Positions 15,491 through 23,415 of a stretch of 43,876 bases of DNA are shown in pieces (position 1 is the stretch's first letter; each line of letters starts with the position of its first letter). The notes beneath the pieces are model-generated. The model worked only from the letters and a program-made list of their open reading frames with translations, was not told where the DNA came from and ran no database searches. Where the stretch lies: the NCBI GenBank assembly GCA_934120315.1, contig CAKOTX010000009.1, positions 1-43,876 on the forward strand, given 5' to 3'. A program made the translations under genes and the position numbers. Origin of the DNA: an uncultured Clostridia bacterium. Its GTDB lineage: Bacteria > Bacillota > Clostridia > TANB77 > CAG-508.

Positions 15491-16306
15491 CTATATTAAA
15501 GTTAATAATATATATGCAAATGGTGCTAAAAACATTAAGCTGTCAATTCTATCTAACATTCCTCCATGTCCTGGAATTAAATTACTATAATCTTTTATAT
15601 CAACATATCTTTTGATGCTTGACGCAGCAAAATCTCCAACTTGACCTACAACACTCAATATTGCTGTTGCAATAATTACTAAACCATATGAATAACTCAA
15701 ATTTAAAATTGAATTAATTGCAAATGTATATATTAAAGCAATTACAACTGCTCCAACAATTCCTGCAATACATCCTTCAATTGACTTTTTAGGGCTTACT
15801 TGACTAAATTTATGTTTTCCAAATCTTTTTCCAATAAGATATGCAAAAATATCTGTTCCCCATGCTGCAATTATCGCATACCATATTAATACTCTACCAT
15901 TTTCTAATCCTCTAGATAAAGCTAAAAATATAATACAACCAATAACATAAGCCATTCCAAAGAAAGTATATGCTATATCTTTAAAATTTATTTTCATATT
16001 TGTAATTATTACATGTAAGAATAATATTAACATAATTGTAGGAATTGCTATTAGCAATACACTTTGCATTATTTCGGCTGGAATATTCTCTGGAATTATA
16101 TGTACAAATGCAATTGACAGACATGATAAATATCCTATCCAACGTACAGGTTTTGACTCTTTTGAAACAGCATTAAAATACTCTTGCATTCCTAACATTG
16201 CTACAAGTGCTAAAAATATATCTACTACATATTTATTTCCCAATGTTAATATTATTACTACTAATGGAAATCCTAGTAATGCTGATGTTACTCTTTTTAT
16301 ATCCAT
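15491..16306 (-). CDS. cdsA: Phosphatidate cytidylyltransferase
   Basis: A 271-residue integral membrane enzyme making CDP-diacylglycerol from phosphatidate and CTP, the branch point of phospholipid synthesis. It has about seven or eight membrane helices and the C-terminal CDS signature (VSPKKSIEGCIAG, then GQVGDFAASSIKRYVDIKDY and IPGHGGMLDRIDSL). Length is typical. GAGG lies 8 nt before the ATG. It follows uppS by about 30 nt in the same operon. Confidence 0.95.
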   Translation of the reverse strand: MDIKRVTSALLGFPLVVIILTLGNKYVVDIFLALVAMLGMQEYFNAVSKESKPVRWIGYLSCLSIAFVHIIPENIPAEIMQSVLLIAIPTIMLILFLHVIITNMKINFKDIAYTFFGMAYVIGCIIFLALSRGLENGRVLIWYAIIAAWGTDIFAYLIGKRFGKHKFSQVSPKKSIEGCIAGIVGAVVIALIYTFAINSILNLSYSYGLVIIATAILSVVGQVGDFAASSIKRYVDIKDYSNLIPGHGGMLDRIDSLMFLAPFAYILLTLI

Positions 16307-16334
16307 GCTTTATACCTCTTCTTCTGCTAATTTT

Positions 16335-17048
16335 TTAATTTGCACCAAATTTTCTAGTTCTCTTTTGATATTCTATTATTGCTTCATCTAAGTCTTGTTC
16401 AGTAAAATCTGGCCAATTTTTGTCAACAAATAATAATTCTGAATATACTACTTGCCATGGTAAAAAATTACTTAGTCTTAACTCTCCACTTGTTCTAATA
16501 ACCAAATCTGGATCTGGTTGCCCAGCAGTATATAAATTATCTGAAATCATCTTTTCATTTATATCTTCAACATCTATTTTATTTTCTTTTACTTGGTTTA
16601 CTACATTTTTTACTGCTTTTACTATTTCATCTCTTCCGCCATAATTTAGTGCTATATTAAATGTTACTCCTGTATTATTCTTAGTTCTTTCCATGCAGTT
16701 TATAATACTTTTTTGCATACCTTGTGAAAGTGCTGTGATATCTCCAAGAATTTTTACTTTTATATTTTCTGAATCTGCTCTTTTGCTATAATCATCTAAA
16801 TAACTTTGTAACAACATCATTAATGCACTTACTTCTTCTTCTGTTCTTTTCCAGTTTTCTGTTGAAAAAGCATAAACAGTTATATATTCTAATCCAATTT
16901 TATTTGCATATCTTACTATTTTTTCTAGTGTTTTTGCTCCTGCTTTATGTCCAAAACTCGCTGGTTTCCCTTGTGCTCTCGCCCATCTTCTATTTCCATC
17001 CATTATGATAGCAATATGTTTTGGCATATTTTCTTTGTTAAATTCCAT
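16335..17048 (-). CDS. uppS: Isoprenyl transferase (undecaprenyl diphosphate synthase)
   Basis: 237 residues from the ATG at 17048. A GTG at 17069 is in frame, but AAGGAG fits the ATG and the GTG would overlap frr. It condenses isopentenyl diphosphate onto farnesyl diphosphate to make the C55 lipid carrier for peptidoglycan and other wall polymers. Signatures are HIAIIMDGNRRWA (catalytic Asp17), the YAFSTENWKR segment, and the C-terminal DLVIRTSGELRLSNFLPWQ. Neighbours frr and cdsA are the standard context. Confidence 0.95.
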   Translation of the reverse strand: MEFNKENMPKHIAIIMDGNRRWARAQGKPASFGHKAGAKTLEKIVRYANKIGLEYITVYAFSTENWKRTEEEVSALMMLLQSYLDDYSKRADSENIKVKILGDITALSQGMQKSIINCMERTKNNTGVTFNIALNYGGRDEIVKAVKNVVNQVKENKIDVEDINEKMISDNLYTAGQPDPDLVIRTSGELRLSNFLPWQVVYSELLFVDKNWPDFTEQDLDEAIIEYQKRTRKFGAN

Positions 17049-17061
17049 TATTTTCTCCTTG

Positions 17062-17610
17062 CTATACACTCATTATTTCTGTTTCTTTATCTGCTAAAAT
17101 TTTATCAATTTCTTCAATATTTTTATCTGTTATTTTTTGTATTTCTGTTTCAGCCACTTTTAATTCATCTTCTGTTATTTCACTATCTTTTTGTTTAGCC
17201 TTTGCTTCATCAATTCCATCTCTTCTAATTGATCTAATAGCAACTTTTGCTTCTTCTGCAATTTTTCTTATTTCTTTTACTAATTCTTTTCTTCTCTCTT
17301 CATTTAATTCAGGGAAAGCTAGTCTTATTACTTTTCCATCATTATTTGGGTTAATTCCAATATCTGATGCTAAAATTGCTTTTTCAATGTCTTTTAATAC
17401 ACTCATATCCCATGGTTGAATTACTATTAATCTAGCTTCTGGTACTGAAATTCCTGCCATTTGATTGATTGGAGTTGGTACTCCATAATAATCTACTTTT
17501 ACTTTATTTAGTATTGCTGGATTTGCTCTTCCAGCTCTTATTTCTGATAATTTTTCTTGGAATGCTCCAATTGATTTTTCCATTCTTTGTTTTAAATTTG
17601 TATAATCCAT
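17062..17610 (-). CDS. frr: Ribosome recycling factor
   Basis: A 182-residue cytoplasmic protein that, with EF-G, splits post-termination ribosomes. It shows the classic pattern: an N-terminal helix, the GRANPAILNKVKVDYYGVPTP segment, QPWD, then long helices with RRKELVK. The length is normal (about 185). AAGGAG precedes the ATG. It lies about 20 nt after pyrH, the usual arrangement. Confidence 0.97.
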   Translation of the reverse strand: MDYTNLKQRMEKSIGAFQEKLSEIRAGRANPAILNKVKVDYYGVPTPINQMAGISVPEARLIVIQPWDMSVLKDIEKAILASDIGINPNNDGKVIRLAFPELNEERRKELVKEIRKIAEEAKVAIRSIRRDGIDEAKAKQKDSEITEDELKVAETEIQKITDKNIEEIDKILADKETEIMSV

Positions 17611-17629
17611 AATCTTTCTCTCCTTAATT

Positions 17630-18337
17630 TTATGATACTATTGTACCTATTTTTTCTCCTTTTACAGCCCTTACTATATTTTCTGGGTCTGCTATTCCAA
17701 ATACTAATAATGGAATATTATTATCTCTACACATTGCTGTTGCTGTTGAATCCATAACTTTTAAATCTTTATTTAATACATCTAAATATGATATTTCTTC
17801 AAATCTGATTGCATCTTTTTGTATTTTTGGATCTGCTGAATATACTGCATCTATTGCCTTTCCTAATAATATAATGTCTGCTTTTATTTCTGTTGCTCTT
17901 AATACTGCTGCTGTATCTGTTGTAAAATATGGATGTCCTGTACCACATGCAAATATTACAACTCTACCTCTATTTAAATGTTTTTCTGCTTTTCTTTGTA
18001 TAAATGGCTCAGCAATTTCTCTCATTTCTATTGCAGTTTGAACTCTTGAATGAATTCCTCTTGCTTCTAATGCATCCTGCAATGCTAATCCATTCATTGC
18101 TGTTGCAAGCATTCCCATGTAGTCTGCTGTTGTTCTTTCCATTTGAAGTCCTTGTCTTCCTCTCCAGAAGTTTCCTCCTCCAACTACTATTGCAACTTGA
18201 ACTCCCATTTCTACTACTTCTTTAATTTTGTCACATATGCTTCCTACTACTTCAGGATTTACTCCTGTTTTTTGGTCTCCTGCTAAAGCTTCTCCACTTA
18301 ATTTTAAAAGCACTCTTTTATACTTTGCTTCTGACAT
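17630..18337 (-). CDS. pyrH: Uridylate kinase
   Basis: A 235-residue bacterial UMP kinase of the amino-acid-kinase fold, converting UMP to UDP with ATP. Motifs are KRVLLKLSGEALAG at the N-terminus, VAIVVGGGNFWRGR, and a C-terminal nucleotide-binding loop. It is the first gene of the pyrH-frr-uppS-cdsA-(toxin)-rseP run. The ATG at 18337 has an AAAGGA site about 12 nt upstream, slightly far. tsf and rpsB, which often precede pyrH, are not here. Confidence 0.96.
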   Translation of the reverse strand: MSEAKYKRVLLKLSGEALAGDQKTGVNPEVVGSICDKIKEVVEMGVQVAIVVGGGNFWRGRQGLQMERTTADYMGMLATAMNGLALQDALEARGIHSRVQTAIEMREIAEPFIQRKAEKHLNRGRVVIFACGTGHPYFTTDTAAVLRATEIKADIILLGKAIDAVYSADPKIQKDAIRFEEISYLDVLNKDLKVMDSTATAMCRDNNIPLLVFGIADPENIVRAVKGEKIGTIVS

Positions 18338-18426
18338 TTTGTTATCAATCCTTTCTTTGTAATATTATTATATTACTTTTTATCATTGCTATTCTATCAT
18401 ACTTTTCTTAAAAAGAGTAGTACTTT

Positions 18427-18455
18427 ATTAAAATTTTATTAATGTTTTGTTTCAA
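18427..18455 (-). promoter_or_regulatory. Candidate promoter for the pyrH operon
   Basis: -35 TTGAAA (18455-18450), 17-bp spacer, -10 TTTAAT (18432-18427). It gives a leader of about 85 nt. The -10 is imperfect and other AT-rich candidates exist closer to pyrH. Confidence 0.4.
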
Positions 18456-18474
18456 GGTAATTGTTTACTATAAA
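18447..18474 (+). promoter_or_regulatory. Candidate plus-strand promoter for the rod-like RNA
   Basis: TTGTTT (18447-18452), 16-bp spacer, TATAAA (18469-18474). The predicted start near 18481 falls at the first bases of the long inverted repeat. The -35 is weak. Confidence 0.35.
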
Positions 18475-18482
18475 TTAATAAC

Positions 18483-18670
18483 AAGAAGAGCTAGAAAATA
18501 TAAGTTTTTCATTGCATGTCTCGGCTTATTACGAAATTTAAGAAATTCTAATTTATTTTATGGCACCCTTCCACTTTGTGAACTCTTTCCATAAAATTGC
18601 ATAGAATTTCTAAAATTTCTCCATGCACATTCGACATTTCATTCAAAACTTATATTTTCTAACTCTTCTT
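18483..18670. ncRNA. About 190-nt rod-like inverted-repeat structure (6S-like RNA or palindromic element)
   Basis: The outer arms 18483-18508 and 18645-18670 pair at 25 of 26 positions. An opposed, mostly unpaired region follows (18509-18533 against 18619-18644), in which only TGCATG/CATGCA can pair. Next comes a second stem, 18534-18550 with 18602-18618 (16 of 17), then a 9-bp stem 18555-18563 with 18589-18597 around a 25-nt apical region. A long closing stem, central bubble of about 25 nt per side and terminal stem is the layout of 6S RNA, and the length fits. No strong terminator follows on either strand, so a MITE-like repeat is the alternative. Strand is undecided. Confidence 0.45.
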
Positions 18671-18683
18671 CTAAAAAAATTAA

Positions 18684-19311
18684 TTAAACAATCTGAAACA
18701 ATTCTTTTAAATCCATATCATCAAATACCAATCTTATTACTCCTGGTGAATTTAGGGTAATTATTTTGTCTTTAAATTCAATCTGATTATTTTTATTTAA
18801 ATTACACCAATTCATTAGTAAAAATTTTATAGCTGCTCCGTGACTTACAACTGCAATATTTTTTCCGGAGTTTTCTTTTAGAATATGTTCTAAAGCCATT
18901 TCCATTCGATTTGTAACTTCTTCTCTACTTTCTCCATCTTTATTTTTTAATGTTTCGTCCAATAATTGTTCTATTGTAAAAGATTCTTTTTTTATTTTTC
19001 CCAACTCTTCTAAACTTTTTAAATCTCCGTAATTTTCTCTCATTAAAACTTTCATCTATATTAATTTCTATATTATTTTTTTCTGCTATATATTTGGCTG
19101 TACTTATAGCTCTGACATAATTACTTGACCACAATATATCTATGTTCTTCAATTCTTCTAGCTCACTGATTTTTTCCGCTTCTTTTTCACCAGCTACTGA
19201 TAATATTATTTTCTCATTACTTATTTGACTATTTTCATTTTTTACTATTTTATTTTTTATTTTCAATTGTTCTGCATGCCTAATTAAATAAATTTGCGTT
19301 AATTTTCCCAT
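18684..19311 (-). pseudogene. Histidine phosphatase (phosphoglycerate mutase-like), broken by a one-base frameshift
   Basis: The first part (ATG at 19311) has TQIYLIRHAEQ, with the phosphorylated His in the RHG-type motif. The second part, in another frame, has the second catalytic His in IAVVSHGAAIKF and ends FQIV. The reading passes from SFNERKL to GDLKSLEELGKIK if one extra base near 19028-19029 is removed. All key residues survive, so the break is recent, an assembly error, or a natural slippage site. The substrate is unknown; the family includes cobalamin, sugar and nucleotide phosphatases. The ribosome binding site is weak. It lies downstream of pflBA's terminator. Confidence 0.8.
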
Positions 19312-19330
19312 ATTATCACCATCCGAAATT

Positions 19331-19359
19331 ATTATATCAAAAAAAATCACCCTATACAA
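19331..19359 (-). promoter_or_regulatory. Candidate promoter for the phosphatase gene
   Basis: -35 TTGTAT (19359-19354), 17-bp spacer, -10 TATAAT (19336-19331). The -35 lies inside the pflA terminator hairpin. Confidence 0.5.
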
Positions 19360-19377
19360 TTGTATAGAATGATTTTT
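19339..19377 (-). terminator. Terminator of the pflBA operon
   Basis: On the minus strand AAAAATCATTCTATAC pairs with GTATAGGGTGATTTTT (two T-G wobbles) around an AATT loop, followed by further T residues. Confidence 0.85.
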
Positions 19378-19380
19378 ATT

Positions 19381-20109
19381 TTATATTCCTAGAATATTTT
19401 TGGCTCTATCAACATCTTCTTGAGTTCCATCTCTTACACCTTCTAAAGGATATTTTAATCCAAGGTTCTCCCATTTGTATTTTCCCATACTGTGATATGG
19501 TAAAATTTGAACTTTTTCTACTGTTTTTAATGTTGAAAGAAAATCTTTTAATCTTAATAAGTCTTGTTCATCATCTGTATATCCTGGAACCAAAACTTGT
19601 CTTATCCACATTTTAATATTATTATCACTTAAATATCTTGCAAATTCTAATTCTTTTTTATTAGAAAATCCTACAAGATCTTTGCACTTTTCATCATCAA
19701 TATGTTTGATGTCTAATAATACTAAATCTGTATATTTCAAGACTTCTTTTATTCCATCTGTTAATGCTACCATTCCAGAAGTATCTATACAGGTTGATAT
19801 TCCTTCTTCTTTTAATTTTTTAAATAATTCTAATACAAAATTGTATTGTAATAAAGGTTCTCCACCTGTTACTGTTACTCCTCCACCTGATGGTATTATA
19901 TAATTTTTGTATCTATTTATTTTTTCTACAATTTCATCTACTGATTTATACTCTCCAGCATTCATGTCCCAAGTGTCTCTATTGTGGCAATATTTACATT
20001 GTAGATGACATCCTTGTAAAAATAGCACAAATCTTATTCCTGGTCCATCAACTGTTCCAAAGCTTTCTATTGAATGTACTTTGGCATAATATCTCAAATC
20101 TTTTTCCAT
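19381..20109 (-). CDS. pflA: Pyruvate formate-lyase activating enzyme
   Basis: A 242-residue radical-SAM enzyme that installs the glycyl radical on PflB under anaerobic conditions. The iron-sulfur motif CHLQCKYC provides Cys34, Cys38 and Cys41. The SAM-binding region has SGGGVTVTGGEPLLQ. Its ATG overlaps the pflB stop (TAATG), so it is translationally coupled. The length matches the family. Confidence 0.96.
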   Translation of the reverse strand: MEKDLRYYAKVHSIESFGTVDGPGIRFVLFLQGCHLQCKYCHNRDTWDMNAGEYKSVDEIVEKINRYKNYIIPSGGGVTVTGGEPLLQYNFVLELFKKLKEEGISTCIDTSGMVALTDGIKEVLKYTDLVLLDIKHIDDEKCKDLVGFSNKKELEFARYLSDNNIKMWIRQVLVPGYTDDEQDLLRLKDFLSTLKTVEKVQILPYHSMGKYKWENLGLKYPLEGVRDGTQEDVDRAKNILGI

Positions 20110-22349
20110 TATATCCTCTCATGAATTGTTCTATTTATAACATCTAATTGTTGTTCTCTTGTTAATTTTGTAAAGTGTACTGCATATCCTGAAACTCTGA
20201 TTGTAAGTTGTGGATATTTTTCTGGATGTTCCATTGCATCTTCTAGTAATGCTCTATCAAATACGTTTACATTGATGTGATGTCCTGTTTCTGCAAAATA
20301 TCCATCTAACATACTTACTAAATTGCTTACTTTTGTTTCTTCATCTTGACCTAATGTTGATGGTGTAATAGCAAATGTAAATGAAATTCCATCTTCTGAA
20401 TCTTCAAATGGTAATTTTGCAATTGAGTTCATTACAGCTAATGCTCCATTTACATCTCTACCATGTAATGGGTTTGCTCCTGGTCCAAATGGTGCTCCTG
20501 CACGTCTTCCATCTGGTGTATTTCCTGTTGCTTTTCCATATACAACATTTGATGTGATTGTTAAGATTGATAATGTGTGTTTTGAATCTCTATATGTTGG
20601 ATGTTTCTTTAATTTATTTAAGAATCTTCTAACAACTTCAACTGCAATGTTATCAACTCTATCATCATCATTACCAAATTGAGGATATTCTCCTTCTATT
20701 TGATAATCTACTGCTAATCCAGTTTCATCTCTAATTACTTTTACTTTTGCATATTTGATTGCTGAAAGTGAATCTGCAACTACTGATAACCCAGCAACTC
20801 CACATGCCATTGTTCTGATTATATCTTTATCATGTAAAGCCATTTCTATTGCTTCATATGAATATTTATCATGCATATAATGAATTGCATTTAATGCTTT
20901 GATATATATTTTTGCAACATAATCCATCATTTGGTCAAATTTTTCAATTACTTCATCATAATTTAAATATTCTGATGTGATCGGTGCAAATTTTGGTGTT
21001 ACTTGTTTTCCTGTTTTTTCATCTCTACCACCATTTATTGCATATAATAATGTTTTTGCTAAGTTTGCTCTCGCTCCAAAGAATTGCATTTGTTTTCCTA
21101 TTTTCATCGGTGATACACAACATGCTATTCCATAGTCATCTCCAAGTGTTGCTCTCATTACATCATCATTTTCATATTGAATTGAAGATGTTTTGATTGA
21201 TAAGTTTGCTGTATAACGTTTAAATACTTCTGGTAATCTTGTTGACCATAGAACTGTTAAGTTTGGTTCTGGTGCTGGACCTAAGTTTTCTAATGTGTGT
21301 AATACTCTGTATGAATTTTTTGTAACTAATGTTCTACCATCTATTCCCATCCCACCAATGCTTTCTGTTACCCATACTGGATCTCCACTAAATAATTCAT
21401 TATATTCTGGTGTTCTTAAAAATCTTACTAATCTTAATTTCATTACAAAATGATCCATTAATTCTTGTGCTTGTTCTTCTGTTAATGTTCCATTTTTCAT
21501 ATCTCTTTCTATATATATATCTAAAAAGGTTGATGTTCTACCAATACTCATTGCAGCACCATTTTGATCTTTTACAGATCCTAAATATCCAAAGTATAAC
21601 CATTGAATTGCTTCTTTGGCATTTCCAGCTGGTCTAGATATATCAAATCCATATTTAGCTGCCATTGCTTTTAATTCATTTAATGCTTTTATTTGTTCTG
21701 CAATTTCTTCTCTTTCTCTAATTACTTTTTCTGAGAAATCATCTACATCTAGTATTTCTAATTCTTCTTTTTTCTCTGCTATTAATGCATCTACACCATA
21801 TAGTGCAACTCTTCTGTAATCACCTATAATTCTTCCTCTTCCATATCCATCTGGAAGTCCTGTTATTAAATGTGAGCTTCTTGCTGCTCTTATATCTGGA
21901 GTATATACATCAAATACACCATCATTATGTGTTTTTCTTACTGTATGGAAAATCCTATCTGTTTCTGGGTCAACTTCTCTATCATATGCTTCACATGATT
22001 TTTCTACAATTCTGATTCCACCAAATGGCATAATTGCTCTTTTTAAAGGTGCATCTGTTTGTAATCCCACAATTTCTTCTAAATCTTTATCTATATATCC
22101 TGCATCATGTGCTGATACTGTTGATACTGTTTTTGTATCAATATCTAAAACTCCACCTTTTGCATCATGTTCTTTTTTGTATAATTCTAAAACCTCATCC
22201 CATAATTTTTTTGTTTTTTCTGTTGTTCCTGTTAAAAAGCTTGAATCTCCAACATAAGGTGTATAATTTTTTTGAATAAAGTCTCTTACATTAATTTGTC
22301 TTTTCCATTCACCTTTTTCAAACCCTTTCCATTGTTCGTAATCCATCAT
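20109..22349 (-). CDS. pflB: Formate C-acetyltransferase (pyruvate formate-lyase)
   Basis: A 746-residue glycyl-radical enzyme converting pyruvate and CoA to acetyl-CoA and formate, a central step of mixed-acid fermentation. The catalytic Cys pair is in YGIACCVSPM (about 409-410). The radical Gly is in RVSGYAVHF at residue 721. Two ATG codons begin the frame, with AAAGGA about 12 nt upstream of the first. It is transcribed from a perfect-consensus promoter (22420-22448). Its presence indicates an anaerobic fermenting host. Confidence 0.97.
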   Translation of the reverse strand: MMDYEQWKGFEKGEWKRQINVRDFIQKNYTPYVGDSSFLTGTTEKTKKLWDEVLELYKKEHDAKGGVLDIDTKTVSTVSAHDAGYIDKDLEEIVGLQTDAPLKRAIMPFGGIRIVEKSCEAYDREVDPETDRIFHTVRKTHNDGVFDVYTPDIRAARSSHLITGLPDGYGRGRIIGDYRRVALYGVDALIAEKKEELEILDVDDFSEKVIREREEIAEQIKALNELKAMAAKYGFDISRPAGNAKEAIQWLYFGYLGSVKDQNGAAMSIGRTSTFLDIYIERDMKNGTLTEEQAQELMDHFVMKLRLVRFLRTPEYNELFSGDPVWVTESIGGMGIDGRTLVTKNSYRVLHTLENLGPAPEPNLTVLWSTRLPEVFKRYTANLSIKTSSIQYENDDVMRATLGDDYGIACCVSPMKIGKQMQFFGARANLAKTLLYAINGGRDEKTGKQVTPKFAPITSEYLNYDEVIEKFDQMMDYVAKIYIKALNAIHYMHDKYSYEAIEMALHDKDIIRTMACGVAGLSVVADSLSAIKYAKVKVIRDETGLAVDYQIEGEYPQFGNDDDRVDNIAVEVVRRFLNKLKKHPTYRDSKHTLSILTITSNVVYGKATGNTPDGRRAGAPFGPGANPLHGRDVNGALAVMNSIAKLPFEDSEDGISFTFAITPSTLGQDEETKVSNLVSMLDGYFAETGHHINVNVFDRALLEDAMEHPEKYPQLTIRVSGYAVHFTKLTREQQLDVINRTIHERI

Positions 22350-22419
22350 TTTTATTCACATTCCTTTCTCTTGTATATTATAATCATTTTTGTCGTTTTT
22401 ATTATTGTTTATCAACGCA

Positions 22420-22448
22420 ATTATATTAATAATATTTTTAATTGTCAA
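22420..22448 (-). promoter_or_regulatory. Consensus sigma-A promoter of pflBA
   Basis: -35 TTGACA (22448-22443), 17-bp spacer, -10 TATAAT (22425-22420), fully consensus. Just downstream on the same strand, GTTGATAAACAAT is an imperfect TTG...CAA dyad that might serve a redox regulator such as Rex; this is weak. The rest of 22449-22660, up to the ankyrin gene, shows no clear promoter or structure to me. Confidence 0.85.
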
Positions 22449-22663
22449 TGTTTTATTGAAATAATAAAAAACAATAATTTTGCTTATTTTTGCTTTTATA
22501 TTATCTCCACAAATTTATATATATTTTTTTTAGCAATCAAATAATTGCTTTTCATATATTTTTTCTTTTTTTACTCCTAATTTGTATTATGATTAAAACA
22601 TTATTGATAAATCCAATTTAATGTAAGCTTTATATTAATTGTTCAACACAAGGAGGAAGAAAA

Positions 22664-23119
22664 ATGAAAGCTGGCACTTTAGATTATGCAAGATTTTACT
22701 ATGCTGCTGAAAAAGGTGAAAATTCTCTTATTAGGTTTATGCTTTACAATGGTTTTAACATTCATGAAAGTAATGATTTAGCTCTTAGATGTGCAGCCGA
22801 ATACGGTCAGCTTGAAACTGTCAAACTCCTTTGGGAACATGGTGCTTATATTCATATTTTGAATAATTCACCTCTTCGGTGGGCATCTTATTATGGAGAA
22901 ACAGAAGTTGTTAAATTCTTGTTAACACATGGTGCTAATGTTCATGCTTATAATGACGAAGCACTTTGCAATGCAATTCGCAGAAACCATATCGACACAG
23001 TAAAATGTATTTTGTCCTATTACACTAAGCCTCTATCTGTTGATAGCTGTGCTTATGCCTTAGCCCAAAACATTGCTCGCGAAGAAATTTTTGAACTTGT
23101 TAAGCAAAAAACGGTATAA
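22664..23119 (+). CDS. Ankyrin-repeat protein
   Basis: A 151-residue protein with about three or four ankyrin repeats. They are visible as the units LALRCAAEYGQLETVKLLWE, PLRWASYYGETEVVKFLLTH and EALCNAIRRNHIDTVKCIL, each ending with HGA-type turns. There is no signal peptide; it is probably a cytoplasmic protein-protein interaction module. AAGGAGG precedes the ATG. It is monocistronic, with a strong terminator at 23125-23155. The partner is unknown. Confidence 0.85.
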   Translation: MKAGTLDYARFYYAAEKGENSLIRFMLYNGFNIHESNDLALRCAAEYGQLETVKLLWEHGAYIHILNNSPLRWASYYGETEVVKFLLTHGANVHAYNDEALCNAIRRNHIDTVKCILSYYTKPLSVDSCAYALAQNIAREEIFELVKQKTV

Positions 23120-23124
23120 TGCTA

Positions 23125-23155
23125 ATCCTACTATCAATTGATAGTAGGATATTTT
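23125..23155 (+). terminator. Terminator of the ankyrin gene
   Basis: A perfect 11-bp stem ATCCTACTATC (23125-23135) / GATAGTAGGAT (23140-23150), then ATTTTAATTT. The 260 bases that follow hold repeated TTGTCAA/TTGACAA-like half-sites (23165-23210) and the palindrome at 23349-23358, but no gene. Confidence 0.8.
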
Positions 23156-23348
23156 AATTTGTCGAATTTTGTCAACAAGTTGTTTGATAAATTTTGACAA
23201 ATCTATTGAATTTTTCTAATCATTATGTTAATATGTCTTCATACTATTTTTAGTATAAATTTTATTGTTTTATCAATTTTTTATAATGTCTTTTAATTTT
23301 TTTCAACAATTAAAATCATCAAATAATAAAACACCCTATATATTTATT

Positions 23349-23358
23349 TTGCGCGCAA
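23349..23358. promoter_or_regulatory. Operator-like palindrome upstream of the thioester adhesin
   Basis: TTGCGCGCAA is a perfect 10-bp palindrome, GC-rich in a very AT-rich intergenic region. It lies about 58 bp before the adhesin start and just upstream of a possible -10 (TATACT, 23375-23380). A regulator site is inference. Confidence 0.35.
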
Positions 23359-23415
23359 TAAATATTTTATTAATTATACTAAAATTAGATAATTTATATA
23401 TAGAAAGGATTTTTT

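Noticed and set aside
17049..17069. GTG start for uppS overlapping frr
   Set aside because: AAGGAG is placed for the ATG at 17048, and the family N-terminus matches the shorter form.
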